Assembly: GCA_022316685.1 (NCBI GenBank)
Contig: JAKJHU010000054.1
Span: 1,116,001-1,180,000 of the forward strand
Source: Progne subis subis
Lineage: Eukaryota; Chordata; Aves; Passeriformes; Hirundinidae
DNA length: 64,000 nt
Reading direction: 5' to 3'
Under the pieces are notes generated by a model. The model worked only from the letters and a program-made list of their open reading frames with translations. It had not been told where the DNA came from and did no database searches. Each line of letters starts with the position of its first letter. Position 1 is the stretch's first letter. The position numbers and the translations under genes were made by a program. Positions 51,950 to 61,800 of this stretch are shown piece after piece.

Positions 51950-52053
51950 GTCCCGGCCACGGCTGAGGCGGTGACCCCGGCCGGAGGGGCTGGGGAGGGT
52001 CCCGGGGGTCCGGACGGAGCGGGGAGCGGGATGGCGGCACCGTGAGGAACTCG
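51950..52053 (+). other. LIG3: LIG3 exon 1, untranslated (5' edge uncertain)
   Basis: A consensus donor, TCG|GTGAGCGG, ends the exon at 52053. The first acceptor downstream in a fitting position is at 52323, giving an intron of 270 bases. The exon contains a five-codon upstream reading frame at 52031-52045. The 5' edge is a guess based on the promoter motifs. Confidence 0.55.
52031..52045 (+). promoter_or_regulatory. Upstream ORF in LIG3 leader (Met-Ala-Ala-Pro-stop)
   Basis: ATG GCG GCA CCG TGA lies in the predicted first exon, eight bases before its donor. Its context is strong (G at -3 and +4). If transcription begins upstream of it, most scanning ribosomes would translate this tiny frame and must reinitiate to reach the ligase starts. 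If transcription begins downstream, it is irrelevant. After splicing, the stop is about 27 bases from the mitochondrial start. Confidence 0.45.
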
Positions 52054-52323
52054 GTGAGCGGCGGAGGGGCGGCCTGGGGCCTGCGGCGGCGGCGGGAGCC
52101 GGTGGTTGGGCCGAGGCCGGCAGGGCGGGAAAGCGGCCCCTGGGCGTGAGGGGAGAAGGGGCGGGAGAAGGCCTGGGAGCGAGGAGGGGGCTGTGAGGGG
52201 TCGGGCTGTGGGGCAGCGGAGCGGGGGCGATGGACGCCGCTGCGGAGCGGGGGGTGAGGCCTGGGTCCGCTGAGGGGGTCCCGGCGGGCCGAGGGTGCTC
52301 AGTGTCCCCTCTGTCGCTCGCAG
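52054..52323 (+). other. LIG3 intron 1, G-rich
   Basis: The intron has a consensus donor and the acceptor TCGCTCGCAG. The sense strand carries many runs of three or more G between about 52060 and 52270, so it could form G-quadruplexes or R-loops just past the start of transcription. Confidence 0.7.
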
Positions 52324-52886
52324 CACCCTCAGCACGGACTGGATGCCCACGGGCTGCAGGACGCTGTCACACGCCGCCCGCGCTCTCGGCTGGGGCACAG
52401 CGCTGTTCTGCCCTCGTCCGCAGCTCCCCTTGCCCAGACCGTTCTCCTCCTTTGCCGGAGTCAGCCCCGGTTGCTGGTGCCAGCTGCTGTTCCGGCCTGT
52501 CTCCGTGCCGTGCCCAAAGCAGCGCCGTGCTGCCGGCGCCTTTCCTCTCCCCCTGCTCTTGGGCGGCTGGCTGCGCTCAGCCTGCGCGGCTGCGGAGGAC
52601 ATGGCAGAGCAGCGCTACTGTGTGGACTACGCCAAGCGAGGCACCGCGGGCTGCAAGAAGTGCAAGGAGAAGATCGTCAAGGGGATGGTGCGCATTGGGA
52701 AGATTGTTCCCAATCCTTTCACGGAGTCCGGAGGAGACATGAAGGAGTGGTACCATGTCAAGTGCATCTTTGAGAAGCTGGACAAGGCCCGGGCCACCAC
52801 CAAGAAAATCGAAGACATCACGGACTTGGAGGGGTGGGAAGAGCTGCAGGATGAGGAGAAAGAAATAATCAACAAGCACATCTCAG
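52324..52886 (+). CDS. LIG3: LIG3 exon 2: mitochondrial leader and zinc finger
   Basis: The exon follows the acceptor TCGCTCGCAG and ends at CTCAG|GTGAGG. The first 19 bases are untranslated. Coding starts at 52343. Residues 1-86 carry many Arg, Pro and Leu and no Asp or Glu until the final residues before the nuclear Met, as expected for a matrix-targeting leader. Residues 87-181 hold the PARP-like zinc finger with spacing C-X2-C-X30-H-X2-C and the conserved KEWYHVKC stretch. This finger recognises nicked and gapped DNA. The exon ends one base into a codon. Confidence 0.93.
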
Positions 52887-55800
52887 GTGAGGCATGAGGC
52901 AGTGCCAGGGTCACTTTTCTCCTTACTTTCAAGTTGTGCCTGAGGTTGTCATCCAGCTGTGCCTTTGCTATGAAATCCTCATGGATTTGTTTGTGTGGCT
53001 TAGGGACAAAGTGTGTGGTGCTCCTCCAATCCCTGTCTCAGCCCTGTAGGGAAGGGAAGAAATGGTCACTTCTACAGTGACACTCCTTGATTCATTTGTC
53101 ACAGCTGACTGGGGACAAGGCCTAGGTGATTTAATTCATTGGGAAATGACACCCATAAGGAAGCAGCAGTTATTTTCCATTTCCACCTTTTTCTGTGATC
53201 TTTAATAAATTACATATTCTACTAACTTTTGGTATCTGAGAAACATCTGGGTTTTGTTATTTTTCTCCCCCAATTCCCATTTCTTTTAAGGCTTTTTGCT
53301 CTGTAAGCTACGTAATATGATGAGGGTTGTATGAGATTATTCCTGATTGCCTCTTTGACCCTTTCTGCTTTCCAGAAGCCAATTCCAAGACTGGAGGTAC
53401 CCCGAAGAAAAAGGTGATAGTGCAGGCAAAACTCACTGCCACAGGACAGCTGACCACAAAAGATCCACCAAAGAAATTCTCTGGATTCACTGGTAAGAAT
53501 TAAGAAACTGGTTCTCGGGAATCAGGTTATTTTCATCTCAGCATCAAGAGGTGTTTTAGCTTGGCTCAGATCAGTTTAGTCATTTCTCTGGTGAGAATTA
53601 AGATCTAGGAAATTCTGGTGTAATGTGAAGGATAAAAATAGTTGGAAGGCTTTTATAAAAAGTCATAAATTTTAGCTCTGAAGCTTTGCCAGCACTCTGG
53701 GATTGTTCCCAGCCTGCCAGGCAGAGGTAACTTCAACATTTGTTAAAAAAGCAACTTGTGATGTGTTTGATGCAGCTAAGCCAAAGAATTCAGAAGATGC
53801 CCCTGCAAACTCTTCCCACAAGCCCAGCCTGTCTGCAGCCAGGTGTGATCCCAAGCACAAGGACTGCCTGCTGCGGGAATTCCGCAAGCTCTGTGCCATG
53901 GTGGCCGAAAAGCCGAGCTACAACGTGAAAACTCAGATCATCCAGGACTTCCTCAGGAAGGGATCTGCAGGAGGTATGGCTCCAGCTTGGAATTCTCTGC
54001 CCTCTCAGAGTCAGCTTCAAAGTCTGACCACAAAAGAAAGGTGAAAGTAAAACCTGGTTGCTGGGTGGTCCCAGCCTTGTGCTGCGGTGATTTCTGAACT
54101 GTGGAGGTAATCTTGGAAAAGCGAACTCTTTAAATAGCAAATTCAGACAAAAATGTCTCACTCAGGCTTTGTAGCTGCCAAATTTCGTGCTGGGATCAGA
54201 ATTAGAGGCAAACTGTGGCTATTTCCCCTAAGAATTCCAAGCCCCAACTGTGGGTTTTATCCCCAGGGTTATTCAAATGGGCACAATCAACCAGAGCCTG
54301 GACATGAAAATAAATCCTCACAGTTATAATGTGCTGCTTTATTTTTTTTTTCCAGATGGTTTTCATGGTGATGTATACCTGACCATTAAGATGCTGTTAC
54401 CAGGTGTCATCAAAATAGTTTACAACTTGAATGATAAGCAGATTGTAAAGCTGTTCAGCAGGATTTTTAACTGCAACCAGGAAGAAATGGTCCGGGACCT
54501 GGAGCAGGTGAGTGCAGACAGCAGCTCTTAATTTCTGCTGTTCAGCCCTTTGCTTATGGAAATTCTGAAATGGTTTAGGTTTTTTACTCCTTAGCTTGGC
54601 TGTTAGAATGGGAGCTGGTGATTTATTTTCGTTTTCCTTGGCCTTAGCAGTTTTCATAGCACTTTCCACCATCTGGAACCTGTAGAAAATCATGTTTGAG
54701 CACAAAGCAGGATAAGAATTCACCTGGCAAAGCTTTATAAAGCAAGACTGAATTTTTCTAGGCGAGGCGGGCTGCATCTGTTTGTCTAAACCCCTTTGTC
54801 TGGCACATTCCTACAGAACTGATTTATATTACTCTTTTTGTACCGTCACACATCAAAACCTGGGATTCAATTAACAGAGCTGTCACGGGCAGCTGCAGTT
54901 GGTTGATACAATTAAGCTGCTACAATTGCAAGTGCTTAGTTGTGCATTGGGTCCCTGTGCACAGGAGCTGGTGATTGACTGTGCACCCTCTGATTCACTG
55001 CAAGGTGCGGAAAAGGGGTGAATTAGATAATAAAGGTAATTCCTTAATCTCTGCTCACTGCCTTGCTGTGTACTGCCTTCTAGTGACATCACTAGCCTGT
55101 CCCACATCCCTGGATTTACAAGTGGATTCATCCTGAGGAAATAAAGGGTCTGTGCAGCAGGGAAAAATAGAGCCATGAGATGCTGCTGGTACTCACAATT
55201 ACCTTTCTTGGCAAGTTAAGCAGCTGAGCAGCTTTGTGTCGTGGCAGCTTCCTTAAGTGTTTGATTCCCATTTCTTCATGCAATCCCAGCATCACTGCTG
55301 TCTTTTATCCTCACTGGAACTGTGCAGAATCCCCAGTGGCACCCCCATTCTCTGGCCAGGCCTCTCATCCACACCCTGGTTTTGTTTTTGGAGACAGGGA
55401 GATGTTTCTGAGACCATCCGGATCTTCTTTGAGCAGAGCAAGACGTGTCCTCCGGCAGCCAAGAGCCTCCTGACCATCCAGGAGGTCGATGAATTCCTCA
55501 TGCAGCTGTCCAAGCTCACCAAGGAGGATGACCAGCAGAGTGTCCTGCAGCAGATCAGCCGCAGGTGAGGGAAGGAATCAGCCTCTGAAGGTTTGCCTAA
55601 ACACTGGAATGGCTCTCTACAAGTTGGAGTAGATGAAAAATTAATCATGAGCCACCGAGACTGAACTTAATTAGCATCTGTAAGCTGCTGTTAAGTGTTG
55701 TGATTGAGATACCTTGAGAGCAGTGGAGAACATTTATGGCTCTTGTTCGTGCCAGAGAACTTTGTCCCTGCCTGTCAGCACGCTTCAAGCAAACTAGTGA

Positions 55801-58800
55801 TTTGCGATAATACCCTAATGTTGCTTAGCTGTTAATTAAGTTGCTGTTCTTAAGTATGTTGGGAAAAGCCTTCAAAGTAGTTTAGACGAAGATTCTTGGT
55901 CTGGCTCTGTTTGTGTTGATCTGAAGCTGGGGATTTTCTGATCAGTTATTCTTGATGCATTAATTAAGTAAATTTGGGAGGGTACATCAACACTGAGGCA
56001 GAGTTAATGTTGGCATAAGGATGCTGGAAAGCCTTTTTGGATATTCCCTTGTGTCTCTGAGGTGTCACCGTTAACGTGTGTCCTCAGTTTCATTTAAACC
56101 TTCTGCAAAGGTTTCTTTAAAGAGTCCTGGGTGAGTTTCTTCTTCTCAGCTGCAAAGTTGTTGAGCTCACACCTTTGCTGAATCCTCTCTTCTCCAGGTG
56201 TACAGGCAACGACCTGAAGTGCATCATCAGGCTCATTAAGCACGACTTGAAGATGAACGCTGGAGCAAAGCACGTGTAAGTGACACGAACCCAGAATCGC
56301 TCATTTCCTGAGGCAGCAGCAGCAGCCCTGGGGCTGATCAGCGTTCCCCTCTCTCCCTGCAGGTTGGATGCTCTGGATCCCAACGCCTACGAGGCGTTCA
56401 AGGCCTCGCGGAACCTGCAGGACGTGGTGGAGCGGGTGCTGCAGAACCAGCAGGAGGCCGAGAAGGTGCCAGGGCTGAAGAGGACCCTGAGCGTGCAGGC
56501 CTCGCTCATGACCCCGGTGCAGCCCATGCTGGTGAGCTTGGCTCCCCTCCTGGCAGCCAGGCACGGAGCAGAGACCCTCACCTGGCAGAGCAGTGGCTGT
56601 GCAGGGCTCAGTGGTGTTTAATGCAGTTTAAAGAGCATCTCCTACCACCAAATGTTTAATAAACTCGGTGCCTGCACCCTCAGTGCCACTGCCAAGCTAA
56701 AACTTTGCCTTGCTCTCAGACTTTTGTATTTGTTTGCTGTCATTGCAGAAGTTGATCCTTTCTCTGGAATTAGTGTAAGCTTTCCAGTGGATTAGAGACT
56801 CAAATAAGTCTGGATTTTTGTGTGAACAAAGCAGAGTTAAATATTTGCTTCTGGGCTGAGCACACTCCTGCAGGAGGCACAGTGCATGTTTTAAAACGTT
56901 TGGAGGGGATAAGCACTGAAAAGCTGTAATTATCTGGGCATATGCAGATGATTCTAAGTAAGTGAATAATTACGCAAAACTTGGACTCACTAACAGATGT
57001 TCTGGACAGAAAGCTCTACAAGGGAGTTCACTGTAGGTCAGTGATGAACTTAGGTTTGTTTTCCATGTGTCACCTGGGTTTGGGTGCTCTTTCCCCCAGG
57101 CTGAGGCCTGCAAGTCCATCGAGTACGCCATGAAGAAGTGTCCCAATGGGATGTACGCCGAGATCAAGTACGACGGCGAGCGCGTGCAGGTGCACAAGAA
57201 CGGGGATCACTTCAGCTACTTCAGCAGGAGCCTCAAACCTGTGCTCCCCCACAAAGTAAGCACTGCCCCACCCCTCGTGCCAGCTCCTCCACTGCATTCC
57301 CAATGGTCTCCTTCCACAGGCAAGGAGGATTCCTTCTCTTGTAGACTCATTCCTAATTTATACAGATGTGTAGAATGTGGAAAAGCAACACTTTAATAAT
57401 TTAATTCTGGTGCACATTAAGGGCTTGAAATTAAATGTCACCTGTCTGCTGTAGAATCCTCTCTATGCCCTGCATTTTGGGAGCCTCGGTGCTGGTTGGG
57501 TGACTTGGTTCTGTTTATGAAAGCCTCATTTTTCTATGTGCAGACTGCTGTGGGTACCATAGAAGTGCAGATGTGCCTCATACACTTGTGGAGAGACCAC
57601 CTGCATTGGAGTGAATCCCTCTCTTCAGCCAGTTATTTTTCTTTTTTGGGTTTTTTTTTTTTTTTGTTTTTTTTTTTTGTTTTTTTTTTTTTTGGTTGGT
57701 TTTTGGTTGGTTTTTTTTTTTCCTTTTCCCAAGGTAGCCCATTTTAAGGACTTCATCCCCCAGGCTTTCCCTGGTGGGCAAAGTATGATCCTGGATTCAG
57801 AAGTTCTCCTGATTGACAATAAAACTGGCAAGCCACTTCCTTTTGGGACTCTCGGTGTCCACAAGGTAAAAAAAAAAATTAAATAAAAATGTTTTTTGTG
57901 TTTGGAGGCTGTTATTCTGCTGACTTAAACAGAGTCTATTATCACAGGATAATTTCAGAGCCCTGGTGCTTGTTAGAGCATCTTGGGGAAAAAATAAGAT
58001 TATTGAGAAGTAGATTAGATACTAACCTGATCACTGGCAGGACATTAACAGAACTTCATCTCAAGATACTAATATTAAAATACTAATTTTAAATTAATAT
58101 TACAATAACACTAAAAAAAAAATTTGGAAAATCTTGCAATTCTGTCATTGTTTCTCACGGCTTGAGCAATGCATGGCAGCCTGGGAGAGCGCAGGGATTA
58201 TTCCATGTAAGTGGAAGCACTTATTCCATGTAAGTGTTATGTAGTGCTTGTGTCTAGGCTGAATGAGGGTGAGGAAGAGGACAGGAAAATGAAAATTAAA
58301 CTATAAGTGCTTAAATTAAAAGTAGCCATTAATCTGCTGTCTGTAGCAGTGTGGTGGGGTTTTTGCAGCAGTAGTGACAGATGTTGCATAGCCCAAAGCC
58401 ATTCATATTTTTAGCATTATTTCCCCTTCCTAGGAAATTAACATTTTTTATCTTCTTAGCTTGTGCTTGGACACATTCAGTGCAAATCTTAATTCTCAGA
58501 TTGCTTCTTTTTGAAGAGGCATGAGCTTATCATACCTAAAATAATACAGAGATAGAAACCTGTCCTTTTATTACTTTGCTGCGACTGCAGAACTCTGTTA
58601 ATTGTATTTCAGAAAGCTGCTTTCCAGGATGCCAACGTTTGCCTGTTTGTGTTTGACTGCGTCTACTTCAATGACATCAGCCTGATGGACAGGTGTGTGT
58701 GGCTGGGCTGGTTTCCAGGAGGGAAAAGCCCACAAATGCAGACAGACCAGTTCACTCTCTGGGAAATCAGGGCAGCGTGGGAGGGACCTTGCTGTGCCAA

Positions 58801-61800
58801 GGAGTTTCCCTGTGGAGCTCCTCGTGCCCTCCAAAATTCTGGGATTAGCTGCATCTCAGCTGCTCATCTTAACGTCCTCTAAACTGTCAACATTGGAATT
58901 CCCAGTTTATCTCTTTCTGGAGGAAAGTAAGAACTAGTTTCCTCTCTGGAATTCTCTAGGATGAATCATTTAATGGCTTTAAGAGCTTCTTTTCAATGTT
59001 CCTGTTGGGATTGCTGCTTGTCCCTCATTCTCTATGCCCTGCTCTAGGCCCCTGTGTGAACGGCGCAAGTTTCTCCACGACAACATGGTGGAGATCCCCA
59101 ACAGGATCCTGTTCTCGGAGATGAAACACGTCACAGTGAGTGCAGAGTGCCCGAAACCCTCACCCTGCTCCTCCACCACTTGGCTTTTTCTTGTGATCAA
59201 CTCTGCAAGTTCACCCTGGCAGAATGGTTCTCCTTCTGCTCTGTGTGCAGAACTTCTTGAGCCAACATTGTTTTCCCATCTTTTCCTGGCCCCAAGGCCT
59301 TCAGTACAATCTTCACTTGCATCCCTCAGGTTTTTCTGCCTTGTTAATGATCTCGTAGCTGTTGTCACTCTGACCCTGTTAGGAGGAGCTCAGTCCTGTT
59401 GTCACTCCGTCTGTGCTGTGCAGAGCTGTGGCTGCAGTGTGATGGAAGGGAGCCAGACTGGGACACTTCCCAAACACGCAGCCCTGAGACATCCTGGCTG
59501 CCAAAACCTGCATGTAGGCAGCAGCATGCTGGTGTTTTCCTTTGAATATGCCTGATGTCCCATTGTTTTCCCCACTGCTGCCGATTTCTGTGGCTCCTTG
59601 GCTTTGGTGGAGAATGCTTGGACATTTTGGGCAGGAGATGGTTCAGAGCTCCCAAGGCAGTTGGATGGAGGAAGAAGCTGGCACTGCTGGCTGAGCAGAT
59701 CTGCTGTGGGACATACTGGGATGCAGCCACATCTCTGAGGGGTGTTTTTTAACCAGACAAACCTTCTCTTCTGGAGACATATTCCCAGCTCTCACTGCGT
59801 GTGCAGCAAAGAGAACATGTAGAGGGTTCTCTTTGGAAAAGTATTTTGAAATTACCTAATCCTACCTCTGCAGGTGCTTTGGGTTCAGTGCACCGCTGCT
59901 CCAAACAAAGGGCCTGAAGATCTCAGCCCTTTTTAGGGTGCTGAGCTAACCATGATCCTTCTCCTTTGCAGAAAGCTTCAGATCTGGCAGACATGATCAC
60001 CCGAGTCATCCGGGAGGGGCTGGAAGGGCTGGTGCTGAAAGATATAAAGGCAAGTTCCCATTCACTCTGTACTGGTGTGAGCTGGGAGTTGAGGAATGAC
60101 AGCAGAGTCAGCTGTGAGACAGTCACACACTGAGCGTTCTGGAAACATATCTGGGTTCCTCTCCATGCTGACATCCAGTCCAAGCTGCTCCTCCTGCTGT
60201 GCTCCGCAGCTGCTGAGCTGGGTAAAGGCCAGGGCTGTCTGAGGAGCTGCTGCCCACCTGGGGATGTCTCTGAGGGGGCTCTGCCTTCCTTTGCACAGGG
60301 TAATTATGAACCAGGGAAGCGCCACTGGCTGAAGGTGAAGAAGGATTATCTCAACGAGGGGGCAATGGCTGACACAGCTGACCTGGTGGTGCTGGGGGCT
60401 TTCTATGGACAGGGCAGTAAAGGTAGGTGTGGAGCTGCCTTAAGTCACAGATGTGTCTGTTCAAGGAACTCCCAAGGCTTTCCTGTTCCAGGCCTCCAGA
60501 GTGAGAGTGGCTGGAGCAGTGATAACCTGCAGCCCTTGCCGTGGGTTTGCCGGCACAGCAGGGCTGGAGGTGTTGGGCTGGGCTGTTGCACAGTGCAGGG
60601 GCTCTCTCCAGCTTTGTGAGAGGCCCTGCAACCACCACAAGCCTTTGACTGCCAAAGCTGGAGAAGGGTTTTGGCTGTGGAAAGCTGTGGCTTGGCGAGG
60701 TGTAAAGCCCATTGTCCCTGTGCAGGTGGAATGATGTCCATCTTCCTCATGGGCTGCTACGACCCCAAGAGTGAGAAGTGGTGCACGGTGACCAAGTGCT
60801 CCGGTGGCCACGACGACGCCACCCTGGCACGTCTGCAGACAGAGCTGGACATGGTGAAGATCAGCAAGGTGAGGAGGAGCCAAGGGATGCTCAGCAAAGG
60901 GCTCAGCTGCCCTCAGGTGCTGCTTCGCTTCGGGGTGGAAGTGCCCTGCCAGGAATGACTCAGAGTTAAACAAGTGAGGTGTCAGAGCAGCCAGCTCCTG
61001 GAGGAGAATCTGTACGCAGACACTGAGTGGGAAGCCAGGGACCATCTGTTTCCTGCTAGGACAAAGTTTGGTTGGGAAGATAGCGATGTTTTTATCTGGG
61101 TTTTTGGGCACGTTGTGTTTGGCAAAGGCAGTCACTAGATGGGGCTGTGGGAGGGAAGTGCTCCGGCAGACTCTGGGCTAGTGGCTCCATAGCCTGGGGT
61201 TGGAGTTAAGATTCCTGTGAGGGATTTATCTTGCTTTTCAAGGATGGACAAATAAACAGCTGAATTTTAATATTACCTTGACATCCTGAAGGCCATTTGC
61301 ATCAAGGTTGTAGAATCTTAGAAAAAATGGGTAGTTTTACATGAATTACAATTGGAGCACCTGCTCTTGTTTCACACACAGAAGGACAGGATTTGAGAGC
61401 TGTGTTTCAGGCAATGTCTGATTTTCTAGATGAGAGAAAGAGCTGCAGATCAGTGCAAGTTTCAGCCATGCAAAAACAATGTAATACCTCAATGCTGATC
61501 TATTTCTAGGTTGTGTTTCACAACTTCTGTTGTAGAATTAGGTTTATATATAAGTGCCAACGATTTTAATTTTGTGCTTTTAATTAATAGGATCCTAGTA
61601 AAATTCCAAGGTGGCTAAAAATTAACAAAATCTACTACCCCGATTTCATTGTCCCAGATCCAAAGGTAAGTGCTCTCATAATCGTGTAACATTTAACATT
61701 TCCCAGCCCTAATTCTGCAGTCTTCTATAAATCCTTTAGAAGGACAGCTTAGAAGTTGTCTGTGTTACAAAATGAATCTTCATACTTGGAAAGGGAAATT

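Larger units (their letters stand above)
51600..52330 (+). promoter_or_regulatory. CpG island and LIG3 promoter
   Basis: GC content and CpG density rise sharply from about 51.6 kb and fall again after exon 2. Just upstream of exon 1 are a CACGTG E-box at 51844-51849, an ETS-type GCCGGAAG around 51873-51880, a GC alternating tract at 51897-51918 and a second CGGAAG-like site near 51924. No TATA box is apparent. This is the pattern of a TATA-less housekeeping promoter, as expected for a DNA-repair gene. The exact transcription start cannot be fixed from sequence; it should lie roughly between 51880 and 52030. Confidence 0.7.
53974..56197 (+). other. LIG3 introns 4 to 6, otherwise featureless
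   Basis: Intron 4 (53974-54355), intron 5 (54508-55397) and intron 6 (55565-56197) show no interspersed repeat, RNA gene or extra exon that I can recognise. Intron 2 (52887-53375), intron 8 (56532-57099), intron 12 (59136-59971), intron 15 (60869-61590) and intron 16 (61666-62236) are likewise unremarkable. Confidence 0.6.

Noticed and set aside
51109..51966. A 285-codon + strand open frame upstream of LIG3
   Set aside because: It runs through the GC-rich tandem array, where stop codons are rare and the same Pro/Gly/Ala phrases repeat. It has no domain and crosses into the promoter.
52295..52342. A more upstream in-frame ATG (52295) as LIG3 start
   Set aside because: It lies before a good acceptor (AG at 52322-52323), so it is intronic in the spliced transcript. 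It could matter only if a transcript began inside intron 1.
51784..52602. A 272-codon - strand open frame over the LIG3 promoter
   Set aside because: It is antisense to the CpG island, exon 1 and the leader; its Pro/Ala/Arg-rich content follows from base composition.
60051..60056. The GT at 60054 as donor of LIG3 exon 13
   Set aside because: Joining there to 60299 shifts the frame and gives a stop at once; the GC donor restores the conserved KGNYEPGKR junction.
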